A stretch of DNA of 64,000 nt, from assembly GCA_025558095.1 (NCBI GenBank), contig JAIVFI010000028.1:248001-312000 (forward strand), given 5' to 3'. Both the position numbers and the translations under genes were made by a program. The notes under the pieces are model-generated. The model worked only from the letters and a program-made list of their open reading frames with translations, had not been told where the DNA came from and did not search any database. Origin of the DNA: Hyaloraphidium curvatum. Taxonomy: Eukaryota; Monoblepharomycota; Hyaloraphidiomycetes; Hyaloraphidiales; Hyaloraphidiaceae. This document shows, piece after piece, positions 30,649-40,295 of the stretch. Numbering within the stretch: position 1 is the stretch's first letter; every line of letters starts with the position of its first letter.

Positions 30649-32818
30649 ATGTCCGGCGCCAAGCGGCCTGCGGCGGGTGACCCGCGCCCGGGGGCCAAGG
30701 CCAAGAAGCCTGCGTCGCTGGACTACTGGCTGCAGCCCAAGGCGGCGCCCAAAGCCGACGACGAGGCGGTGCTGCGGACGCTGCGCGACACGTTCGGGTT
30801 CTCCGCGTTCCGCCCGGGGCAGCGCGAGGTCGTCGCGGCGGTGCTCGCCGGGCAGGATGTGCTCGCGGTGCTGCCGACCGGGCGGGGCAAGACGCTGTGT
30901 TTCGCATTGCCAGTGCTGCTCCGGCCGGGCCCTGCCCTCGTCGTCTCGCCCCTCCTCGCGCTCATGCAGAACCAGATCGAGTCGCTGCGCGCAAAGGGCG
31001 TCGACGCCGCCGCGCTGTCGTCGGCCACCGGCGCGAAGGAGCGCCGCCGCATCCTCGCCGACCTCGGCTCGGGCCGCCCCCGCACGAAGCTGCTCTACCT
31101 GACGCCAGAGACGCTGCTCTCGGACGGCTTCCGCCGCGACGTCGCGCCGCTGCTCGCCGCGCCGCTGGTCGTCGTCGACGAGGCGCACTGCGCGTCGGCG
31201 TGGGGCCACGACTTCCGCCCGCACTACGCCCGTCTGGCCGAAGTCAGGGCGTACTGGCCCGAGCGGAGGGTGCAGTTCGCCGCGCTCACGGCGACGGCCA
31301 CCCCGCGCGTGCGCGAGGACGTCGAGAGGATCCTGGGGATGGGCGGGGAGGGCGCCGCGGAGCTGGTGCGGTTCGTGGGGGGGTGCGAGCGGGCCGAGCT
31401 GCGCTACGAGGTGCGCTTCTTTTCCTACACCGACCAGAAGACCAGGGCCGAGGCCGACAGGCAGGCGGCTACGGAAGCGCAGGCTGCGGTCCAGGCCGCC
31501 CCCGCCGCGCCGTTCCGCATCTCGGGCTTCCAGCCGGCCTCGGTCACCGTGCAGACCACCCTCTCGACGATGCTGGCGACAAGCACGTCGAGCAAGCCCC
31601 AGTCTGGCGCATCGTCGGCCGCCGCGCCGACTACCCCCGCACCCTCGTTCGGCAACACCGCCTTTTCCTCGGCCTTTGTCAAGACCACCTTTGCCACGAC
31701 CGGCGGCTTCGTCAGCGCCTCCACCGTCCCCCGCTCCGGCTTCCCCGCCACCAAACCCGCCAAGCCCCTCCCGCCCCCCGACGACCCCCCGTCGGACGAC
31801 GAAGACGACATCCCCGACGAGGACGACGACGAGTCCGACCCCTTCGCCTCCCCCGGACTGGACCCCCTCGGCCCGCTGACCCCGTACCCCTCCGTTGTCT
31901 CCCTCCTCAAGCAGCACCTCCTCCCCTCGTCCCCTGCCACCGCCCCCTACCGCACCCACCCCGCGATCATCTACGTGCCCACCCGCCGCCACGCGACTGC
32001 CGTGGCGGGGAGGCTGCGGCAGGACGGGTTCGCGGCGAGGGAGTACCACGCCGGCCTGGGGAAGAAGGTGCGGAAGGAGCTGGTGGAGGGGTGGTCTGCC
32101 CCGACCGGCGGGGGGAAGGGGAAGGAGAACAAGGGGGAGGGGTGCGACGTGGTGGTGTGCACGGTGGCGTTCGGGATGGGGCTCGACAAGCCCGGTGGGT
32201 CGCACGCGGCGGGCCGTTGCGCGCGCAAAGCTGACCGCCGCATCGCATGCAGATGTGAGGCTGCTGATCCACTACGCGCTCCCGCAATCGCTCGAGGCCT
32301 ACATGCAGGAATCCGGGCGCGCCGGGCGGGACGGGCAGCCGGCGCGGTGCGTGCTGTTCTACTCGCGCGAGGACGCCGGGCGCGCGGGGTTCCTCGCGGG
32401 GAGGGTGGCGGCGAGGGCGTTGCCGGGGGAGACGGAGGGGGAGAGGGAGGCCAGGGGGGAGAGGGAGAGGAGGGCGAGGGAGGAGGCGTTCGAGAGGGTG
32501 GGTCGTCGGCACCGGGAGGGCGATCGCTCGGAGAGCTGATTGGTCGCATGGATTCGCCAGATGGTCGGGTACTGCGAGAACGCCGAGGCGTGCAGGCACG
32601 AGCTGCTGCGGGCCTACTTCTCCGGCGAGCCCGCGCGGCCCGCAGCCAGGTGCGCGTCGTGCGACGTGTGCGCCGAGGGGGCAGAAGCGGTGCGCAGGAG
32701 GATGGGGAAGCTGCAGCCGGCGGCGGGGGGGACGGTGTTTGCGGCGCGGCCGGGGGCCAGGGCGGGGGCAGAGGAGGGGATGGGAAGGGCGGAGGAGGGG
32801 GAGGAGATCGAGGACTAG
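30649..32818 (+). CDS. RECQ: RecQ family ATP-dependent DNA helicase
   Basis: Three exons: 30649-32194, 32253-32497, 32561-32818; 682 residues from the ATG at 30649. RecA lobe 1 has Q-motif FRPGQREVV, Walker A LPTGRGKT (75-82), DEAH box [19 protein letters not shown] and [13 protein letters not shown]. Lobe 2 has [36 protein letters not shown] and the arginine-finger motif [10 protein letters not shown]. The RecQ zinc-binding Cys cluster follows ([20 protein letters not shown]). A Ser/Ala/Pro-rich and acidic insertion of about 135 residues separates the lobes. There is no HRDC or RQC winged-helix region, as in RecQ5/short RecQ forms. Unwinds recombination and replication intermediates in the nucleus. 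Both introns start GTGGGT. Confidence 0.93.
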
Positions 32819-33385
32819 GTCTGATCTGCTCCGTTATCTTTCCGCCGGCATCGTGCCCCAAGAGCAATTCGATGCCACTGGCCATTGTGCCAACGCTACG
32901 TTCTCCGTTCCCGCAGGCCATCCTCGCTAGCGACTCAAAGCGGATCGTTGTCTTTCTCACGCACTTTCGGAGTCGAAAGCACGAACGAAGCTTCCTCTTT
33001 CAGACTACAAGAAGCCACGCGATGGTCCTCGGGCATGGTCAAATGATCCTGCAATGTCAGTCCTGAACAGGTCGTGCGCGCTGTTGACACGCCCAAGTGC
33101 GCCCAACTTTCGCCGGCCGGGTCGATGACCACCGCCCGCGAAAGCATCCGCGTGCGTGCATCCACAAGAGCAGCTGCAGCTCATTGTCACGGCACACCCG
33201 TTGTTGCCTGCGGCTCCATCCGCATTCGGTCAACGCCCTGACGCAACGGCGCCCGCCGCTCATCGTCAAGCACTTGAACCCCTTTGCGCGTCCGAACCCT
33301 GTATGTCCTCAAACTCTCCGCATTTCCCCACAATGGCGAGCCCCACGCCCCCCCCCCCTCCCTCCCCTCTGACGCAGCACCGCAG
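32819..33385. other. Intergenic/5' region of the EF-hand gene
   Basis: Holds the 3' flank of RecQ and the missing 5' exon(s) of the EF-hand gene. A strong donor-like GTATGT at 33301 followed by an AG at 33384-33385 suggests an 85 nt intron, but I could not find the upstream ATG in a matching phase. Confidence 0.35.
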
Positions 33386-33979
33386 GCCTCCCAAGAGCAT
33401 TCCGACGGGGCCGACCCCGCCCCCAAGAAACCGGACGAAATCCGGCGGGAGGCGCCGGCGGACGCGTTCGCGAAGTACGATCAGGTACCTCCCCCCCGCG
33501 CTCCTCCCCGCGCCCCCACCCCCCGTCTGATCCTCGGTTCGCCCCGTGGGGACCGGCGCTAGGACAGGAGCGGCTTCGTCAGCGTCAACGAGTTCCGCGC
33601 CGTCCTGTCCTCCGTGTTCGAGGAGGGGTTCATCCACGAGCTGGTAGAGAACTACTATATCAACCACGACGGCAAGATCTGTTGGGAGGAGTTCATGGCG
33701 GCGTGGGTCGACGGGCTGGGGCGGTACGGAAGCGGCGGGTGCTGCGCAGGCCACGGACCGAAGACCTCCGAGGTAGACATCGTATGGCTACGTCGGCAAG
33801 AGGGGTTTGCTGCCGGAGGTGGCCGGGTACCGCACAGATCGCGGGCGGGGGGGAGGCGTGGGACGGGTTCCCGTGCCGTTCCACAAACCCAACCCACCAT
33901 GCCTCTTCCCTTGGCCCTCCTTCCGCACCCGGGTGTTCCTCGCACCGCCCCGCTACCTACTCTTTCGGACACCGGCTGA
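33386..33979 (+). CDS. EF-hand calcium-binding protein, 5' exon unresolved
   Basis: Coding exons 33386-33484 and 33563 onward (78 nt intron 33485-33562). Joined, they read DEIRREAPADAFAKYDQDRS, then GFVSVNEFRAVLSSVFEEGF. The first EF loop is canonical (D-Q-D-R-S-G-F-V-S-V-N-E). The second (NHDGKICWEEF) lacks the position-1 Asp and is probably degenerate. The intron falls inside the first loop. Frame after about 33772 (TSE then GTAGAC) loses similarity to any protein, so either a further intron begins there or the ORF runs to 33979. No ATG exists in frame in the first exon, so at least one upstream exon is missing. Calcium sensor role is inferred from the loop. Confidence 0.55.
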
Positions 33980-34891
33980 TGCCTTCGAGGCGGGTGGCCG
34001 GGCGGGACATCCCCGACCTCCCCAACCGCCACTGAAGCGAATCGCGGCCGCTGACCATCCGGCCCTCAAGCCCGGCATCACGCGCCATCATCGGACGCGG
34101 CAGGCCTGCGCCTCGCACGGGCGCGGCCGGCCCGGTGCGGTGAGGGATCCGCAATCTGTGGCGACTCCGCGCGGCGGCCGCACCCGCGGCCGCGATCCCG
34201 TACCCCGGCGGGGCATCGCCGCGCCCGGCGCCGTCCGTCCGTCCGTGCGGAATCCGGCCCCGCCTCGGTACGCGCGCGACGGGCGGACTGGCCGATTGGG
34301 CCGGCCGTCCCCGCCTCTCTCCCCCCCACCGGCCGGAGCACCCACTCGATTACTCCCCCCCCCCCCCCGCCCCGCCCGTGCACCGGACCGTCCCGCCCGC
34401 GCGGAGGACAATTTCGCGCGCCGATCGGAGGCCGCCCGGGGCCCCTCCCCTCGAGAGGCCGGGGGTTGCTCGGGGCGGCGGTGGGGCGGCGGTGGCGTTG
34501 CGTGCCCACCAGCACCCGCACCCGGCCGGGGTCGCGCAATCCGGTGGGGCAATTCGGCGCGGGATCGGCGTCCGGATGGGAGGTCGAGGGGACCGGCCGC
34601 CGTGACTCGACGTCGGATGGGGACGGTGGGGTTGTCGCGGTGGCTGGAGGTTGAAGGATCCTAAAGTGGGGGGGGAGGTCGGGGAGCATCCCCCGCGCGC
34701 GCAGCGCATCGAATAATCCGAATGCTCGGAAATGCAATCCAGATGACCGGACGAGGCGCTTGCGATGCGGGGAAGCGGTCCGCGGCGGGGTCGAAAGTCT
34801 GACTATGACCTGCTGGGCTGGGGATCAATCGGTAGACAGTCAATTGCGCCAGACGCGGATTGAGATACTGGTCACGGCCGGTAAATTCTAG
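33980..34891. other. GC-rich intergenic region with poly-C tracts
   Basis: Very GC-rich, with a run of 14 C at about 34356-34369 and several 6-7 C runs. ORFs on both strands are Arg/Pro/Gly shadows. It contains GGGCCGGCCGTCCCCGCC at 34298-34315, which recurs at 39440-39457. Confidence 0.4.
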
Positions 34892-37705
34892 TCACATCAT
34901 GGCAGCGTCTTCGTTCATGGCCCCGCTTAGTCTACTTATCAAGTTTTCGATTGTCTGCTTGTCCGATTCGGCTTGTATCTTCAGCGTTTCATTCTCTTGC
35001 GTAAGCTCTTCCTTGGCACGCTCCAGCTCGCGAATGCGCCTTCGTTCGTCCTTCAGGGTTTTTTTCAGCTCTGCTTCTCGCTCTGGATCAGCTTGTGCAG
35101 CGTTTTCGGCTGCCATTTCCTTCTGCTTATCGAGTTTCGCAATCCGGCGATTGAGCGCGGCTACTTCCGCGTCATGTGCCTTGCGCATCTTCTCGACGGA
35201 TTTCTCATGTCTCTTTTCAGCCAGAGCGTCCGCTTCCTTGTAGATTTGGTTCTTCTTCTTCAGCATGCGTCGGTGATCCTCCGTGGCGATGCGCACCAGC
35301 TGGCGGATCCGCGAAAGATCCTCGACAAGGTTCGTCTTCAGTAAAGCCATTGCCATCAAGTCGTTCGGATTGCGCTGCAGCGCTTCTCGTAGCGTTTCCC
35401 GATCTCTCGCCAGCTCCGCCGCACGAGCCTCCTGCTCTTGGACGAAAGCATCGACCGCTTGTCCAAACTGCAGAGCATCAGCATGGAACTGGCTCTTTTC
35501 CGCGTCGAAAGATTCTTTTGCCTCGCGTATTTTTCGAAGGGCTTCGTTGCCGTGCTGCTGCAGCTCTGCTTTTGCCAGGGCAAGCTCCTGCTCAAGCTGC
35601 TGGCTGGGTGCAATACGGACACCACTCGGCCTGCGGAGCGCCGAAGCAACCACGTCCAACGACAGTTGCTTGACTTGTACAAGGAGCTCTGCCGCAGTAA
35701 CGGACCCACTGATCTCAATCACTCGGGGTTCGACGGGCTCAGGTGGTAGGACGGACTTGTGCCGGGAGGCCTGATTAAGACCGACGTTTACTGCAGGTAT
35801 TCTTCGCAGTTCCTCTTCCAACTCCGGTTGCAGTATACCGCGCTGCAGATCTATCCATGCCGTGTCTCCTCGACGACGTTCGTCGTACCGCAGTAGGTCC
35901 TCGTTCGCCTCCTTGTTAGTGCCAAACCTGTTCCTCATTCGCCGGAAACAACCGTAGCCCTTTGCAAACAGGAAGCTCGCGCCCATTTCAAACTCCATCT
36001 TCAAAATCTCCTCGACGAGGCCGAGAAACAAGTTCGCAGACCCGGGCCACGGTCTCTGTTCTTGCCCGTCGGGAATGATCGCAGCTGCCCAGCGCTGGCA
36101 AACTTCGTCGCAGTAGCTCAATAGGTTCCCGTGCTTCAAAACCTCCCTGGCCAGAGCGACGTGAGGGCCCGTCAGACCGGGCGGCAGGGTCGCCTGTACC
36201 GTCCTGTACTTCGGGCCTTCCCCCACACCGAGCACGAGTCTGCCGTTCCAGATGTTCAACGACTCTTTCGTTCGATTGTCAATCATCCGAGAAGAATAGT
36301 AGTGGCAGAGCATCAGTACCACCACGAGGACCAAGCCAGTGCCGTTTTTCGTGTTCATCTGGAGGTTGAGCATATAGATCCAGTCCACAGCATCGCCGCG
36401 TGGGCGTTTGAAGTTGCCGAAGCAGATCTTCCGCGTCATTTCTGTCATTGGGACGGCAATCATTCCGGAATTCTGTAAGCCATCAAACTCGTTCTGAGGC
36501 CTGATGTTTCGGATAATGGTTGGCCCATGCGGCCGAGCGAGTACCCCACCCTGGATTCCGGGTACAGTAAACACCCGCGGATCCCAGAGGATCGGAATCA
36601 CCTGAGAAATGATGCTCTCCGGCGTGCGGGAATCGTCATCATCTATGCATGCCTTGATGCCCCGAACGGTCGGGTACGTCTCCTTCATCTTGTCGTAGAT
36701 TTGGAAAGCAACACTCTGGGCGAAGATGTCCTTAACTCCAACCCTGTTGCGGGAAAGCAACAGCCCAGCACGGCCGTCTGGATGTGTCATCAAGAGCGGA
36801 AAGACGACTAGGCTCGATCCGGAGGCCATGTTGTGGCAGGCATCGTCCACGGACAGGACCAGGCTAACTTCGGGCTTTAGATCGTCAACCACTCTATCAT
36901 TTTCGCGGCAGAAGACGTCAATGGTCTGGGAATCGCAGACGGGAGCGAAAACGAGCTTGATCGAGCGAGGCAGCCGCCGTGCCACCTCGAGCATGAGCCG
37001 GATGTGAAGTTCGATTGTGAGGTCACGCCCCTGGCACGTTCGCATGTAGACGACAATCACAGCCTGCGGATCGTTCGAGGCCAACAGAGCTTCAGGGAAA
37101 GGGAACTGCCACGCGTACACGTGGTCGAGCAGGACCTTAATGGTCGGCTGCCATCCTCTGTTCTCCTTCTTTGTCACCAGGACGTGATCCAGAGCTCCTT
37201 CAGGAAAGTTCAGGCCGCCAACCGTGGCGCTTGGCTTCGATTCCGCGGCAATGCGATCTCGGAAGCGCCCAAGCCGTTCGGTGTCAACGGGGATTGGTAC
37301 TGGCTGAGCAGCCGTAGCCTGTGGTCCAGTGAACTGCGCATTCCTGGCCGGTCCTGCCTGAGTCTGATCGAGCGGTTCGTTTGCTTGTCCATCGTTCGTA
37401 GCAAGCTCGAGCTCATCGTCTCCATCAGCAGGTCGATAAAGCGCCTCCATAGCCGCTGCTTCCATGAAAGGGATCATGCTCATATCGAAATCACCATCTT
37501 CGTCATCATCTGGGATCACAATGACTTCAAGAGGCTCAAAAGGGCGGCCCGTGGTGAAGTGTACCTGCTCCTGCTTGATTTGGACGTCAGGTTCGAGGCC
37601 ATTGTCCCCCGCAGATCCACTTTCGACTTCCATGGCAGCAGGTCCTTGGCCAACGTTTCCCGTGTCTAGAATGGAGCCCGGATTCAGGGGAGCCTGACGG
37701 TCCAT
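34892..37705 (-). CDS. Large orphan protein with SUMO-interaction motif and C-terminal coiled coil
   Basis: Uninterrupted 937-codon ORF, the longest single-exon gene without a recognised family here. Codon usage is visibly less GC-biased than in the neighbours. Residues 1-75 hold a sumoylation-type site (IKQE, 43-46) and a hydrophobic-acidic SUMO-binding motif (VIVIP then DDDED, 61-70). Residues about 140-620 look globular and well ordered (ALLASNDPQAVIVVYMRTCQ, RLPRSIKLVFAPVCDSQTID, TGLVLVVVLMLCHYYSSRM). Residues about 680-930 are a charged coiled coil. I recognise no enzyme or transposase motif. Intronless in an intron-rich genome suggests retroposition, transfer or an element-derived gene. 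Confidence 0.75.
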   Translation of the reverse strand: MDRQAPLNPGSILDTGNVGQGPAAMEVESGSAGDNGLEPDVQIKQEQVHFTTGRPFEPLEVIVIPDDDEDGDFDMSMIPFMEAAAMEALYRPADGDDELELATNDGQANEPLDQTQAGPARNAQFTGPQATAAQPVPIPVDTERLGRFRDRIAAESKPSATVGGLNFPEGALDHVLVTKKENRGWQPTIKVLLDHVYAWQFPFPEALLASNDPQAVIVVYMRTCQGRDLTIELHIRLMLEVARRLPRSIKLVFAPVCDSQTIDVFCRENDRVVDDLKPEVSLVLSVDDACHNMASGSSLVVFPLLMTHPDGRAGLLLSRNRVGVKDIFAQSVAFQIYDKMKETYPTVRGIKACIDDDDSRTPESIISQVIPILWDPRVFTVPGIQGGVLARPHGPTIIRNIRPQNEFDGLQNSGMIAVPMTEMTRKICFGNFKRPRGDAVDWIYMLNLQMNTKNGTGLVLVVVLMLCHYYSSRMIDNRTKESLNIWNGRLVLGVGEGPKYRTVQATLPPGLTGPHVALAREVLKHGNLLSYCDEVCQRWAAAIIPDGQEQRPWPGSANLFLGLVEEILKMEFEMGASFLFAKGYGCFRRMRNRFGTNKEANEDLLRYDERRRGDTAWIDLQRGILQPELEEELRRIPAVNVGLNQASRHKSVLPPEPVEPRVIEISGSVTAAELLVQVKQLSLDVVASALRRPSGVRIAPSQQLEQELALAKAELQQHGNEALRKIREAKESFDAEKSQFHADALQFGQAVDAFVQEQEARAAELARDRETLREALQRNPNDLMAMALLKTNLVEDLSRIRQLVRIATEDHRRMLKKKNQIYKEADALAEKRHEKSVEKMRKAHDAEVAALNRRIAKLDKQKEMAAENAAQADPEREAELKKTLKDERRRIRELERAKEELTQENETLKIQAESDKQTIENLISRLSGAMNEDAAMM

Positions 37706-38215
37706 GTTCGCCCGTGGCGCAACGCCGCCGACGGTTGCAGGAACGTAGACTCAGTCCTCGCGAGCGACCAATCGGCTTGTGCCGCGTCGAGCACCCGACG
37801 TGCGCCTTCCCCGACGGTCCCCGTCGAGACACCGCGGCAAGGCCAGCGGAACCGCGGCCGCGTCGAGAGACCCCGATGGCGCGTCGAGCGACCCCGACGG
37901 CGCGTCGAGCAGCCCCGACGCTGCGGCCCTTGAAGCGCCGAAGACGAGATCGTGTAGCACGCCCGGATGAGCGGGGCTGAGTGGGAGAGAGGGAGGAGCG
38001 CAAGGCAGGGACTCAGGCGACCGTCACGCGCTCAACGCAGAGAAGCTCAACTCACCTCGAAGGCCAAGCGAGGTTTTTGTCTGCGACCGCGAGATCGGCT
38101 ATGCTGGAGAAGGAACGAGCACCATTTCGTGGAACCAATTCTGAGGCGGAGCGGGGTTGAAGTGCCACCATTGCCGCCCGGTCCACCACTGCCGCCGCCG
38201 CACAATTCCAGCACG
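37706..38215. other. Divergent intergenic region with 21 bp tandem repeats
   Basis: Between the orphan gene and the CCCH gene. Contains the three-copy 21 bp repeat at 37860-37920. Short ORFs spanning the repeat exist on both strands but look like its translation artefacts. Confidence 0.4.
37860..37920 (+). repeat. 21 bp tandem repeat, about three copies
   Basis: Unit GCGTCGAGnGACCCCGAnGGC repeated with one or two changes per copy; looser partial copies (GTCGAGACACC, GTCGAGCACCCGACG) lie just upstream. Confidence 0.8.
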
Positions 38216-39094
38216 ATGTCCGCGTCGGGCGACTATCCGGATTACCCGGAAGACGGGGAAGCCGTCACCGCCCGAGGGACGTGAACGAGCGCCCCGTGAA
38301 TCCGGCCAACACTCGGCCGGCTGCCGCCTACCCGTGCGTTCCTGCGGACGCGAACTTCCAATCAGAGGTTGTATGACGAAAGCATCGCAAACACCAGCAC
38401 CATTCTCGCCCACCAAAGGGACCCGTCGGTCCCCATGTGCCGCTTCTGGACCAACAGGGGCTCGTGCAAGTTCGGCGGGTACGTTGCCGCGCCTCCCAGG
38501 CTCTTTCTCGCTTCCTTACACGTGTATTCTGCTCGCAGGGGCTGCAAATGGAGGCACGATGCCGCGGGGTACCTGAACCCCGGCCTCCCGAGGGCGGCCG
38601 CGACGCCCCCCCGTGGACGCCCGCTGAGTCCTTCACCCTCCCCTCGCGGGAGATCTTACAGTCCTAGTCCGCCGCGACGATCAGCACCTCGGAGCCCCGA
38701 TCGTGGCAGACGTTCTCGGAGCCCTCCGACGAACCGGTACCGAGACGACCGGAACCGACCGCGGAGCAGCTCCCCCGAAACCAGGATGCTCGATCGGGAG
38801 CGGCAGCGCCGGATGATGGACATGTTCGAGATGGCGGTCGGGACCCTGGCCAACATCGCCCAGGGCAAGGCGCGTAGCCGGCCCCCCGACCGAGGCAGGG
38901 ATGCCACCAGTCGGCCCGAGATCACCTACATCGTCAAGGGGCAGGAACCAGCTGGGAAACGAGGGCGCCGCGGGAAACCCCGGCCGTTTGCGTGGGAGCG
39001 GCGAGCGCTAAGGTTGCCCTGCCGCTGGTACGCCGGCGACGGCAGGCTCACCCATCTCCGCAGGTCCAAGGCTGAGAATGGCGACCATATCTAG
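38216..39094 (+). CDS. CCCH zinc-finger protein with RS-type low-complexity region
   Basis: Three exons: 38216-38263, 38366-38478, 38539-39094; 238 residues. Splicing of exons 2 and 3 builds one perfect C-x8-C-x5-C-x3-H finger (CRFWTNRGSCKFGGGCKWRH), with the intron between the second and third Cys. A Ser/Pro/Arg-rich stretch follows (SPSPSPRGRSYSPSPPRRSA), typical of RNA-processing factors, then a helix (RMLDRERQRRMMDMFEMAVG). Such fingers bind single-stranded RNA. The role in splicing or mRNA turnover is inferred. The final 40 residues are less convincing, and a further intron near 38960 is possible. Confidence 0.75.
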
Positions 39095-40295
39095 ATCCGT
39101 CTACGCAGAGCTGCATTGATTCATTTCATTTCATTCCAGTTTGCATTAGATTGTCCGACGACGTGCTGAGCCGCGCGGTCCAGTCCCCAACCCACCTCAA
39201 TTCCTGTGACCAACCCCACGTGCTTTTTGTGCCGGAGAGGTTTCCGGAGAATTCGCCGTGCATCCGGCAGCCGGCACCAGGCGACGCCCCGCAACGCGGC
39301 CCGTCACCGCCAGATCACCGCCCACCCCGTCCTCTTTCGACATCCCCGCTGCAGGACGCTTTGTCCGACTCCTTTGCAGTACGGACTCCCCGCGTGCAAG
39401 ACGGCGTGTGGTCCGGGGTGCGAGGCAAATCCGGCCGACGGGCCGGCCGTCCCCGCCACTCTCCCCCCCCCCCGCCCATCGACCCCCCCCCGTCCCGCGG
39501 AAATTACCTCGCGCCCCGCCCGACCCCGCCTCCGGGCGCTCCCGGCGGGATTTAGGCCGGGGGGGTCGGCGGAGATCGGGCGGGGCGGTGCCCTTGCGCC
39601 GGCACGGGCCGCACCGCCGCCCCGCCGGAGCGCGACGGCAGCAGGCGGGGGAAGATATATGCAGTGTCGCGCTGCCGTGGGGACGGTGTCGGAGAACCGC
39701 GAACCGCGTGAGTCGAGCGGAATGGAGCCCCTTCACCAGCCCCTTGGATCCTTGGTGAATCAGCGTCCGCGACGGTTGACCCCCCGTACGCGCACGCGGG
39801 AAGCGCATCGAAGGCGGCCAAAACATGTGAAGCGCGTTTTCTGCTATGAAATGAACATTTGCCGTGCTCGGGATCGCATATGCGTTTCGATTCGTGGTTG
39901 ACGTCTCGAGGGGAACCGTCCCCGGAGGACCGAGTTCCTGCAACGCTGGAGCACCTTGCCGGGGCCGAAGCTTCATCCAGCATGTTCGATGAGTTTGCGC
40001 TTGTTCTCGGGCGCGATTCGTGCACCGTTTGCGTGCCGATCCTTCGTTTCGTTCGTTGGACCCGGTGCGCACACAGATCGGTCGGTGGGCAAAGCCGCGG
40101 CTTCAGGCGCCTGAGCGCCACCGGCAACCTTTGGGCCGAGCAACCACCACTAGGACACACGCAGATCATGGCCAGGTGGGCCGGGGCCCCGGCGCCCCCA
40201 GGCAAGGCTGACGGTGTCCCGCAGGGCACCGCGCTCGGGAAGACGGGCGCCGCGCCAGGGCAGCTGAAGACCTCAAGCTGAGCAGCTACAGAGCG
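39095..40295. other. Long upstream region of the WOPR gene
   Basis: 1.2 kb without a supported gene. Includes C-runs at 39464-39490, the 18 bp motif GGGCCGGCCGTCCCCGCC at 39440-39457 shared with 34298-34315, and an AT-like GATATATG at about 39653. Long upstream regions are common for WOPR-type master regulators. The short ORFs in it have no protein-like composition. Confidence 0.4.

Noticed and set aside
34340-34375. Poly-C tract as a CRISPR- or telomere-like repeat
   Set aside because: Simple homopolymer runs without unit structure or spacers; the genome is eukaryotic and no CRISPR signal exists.
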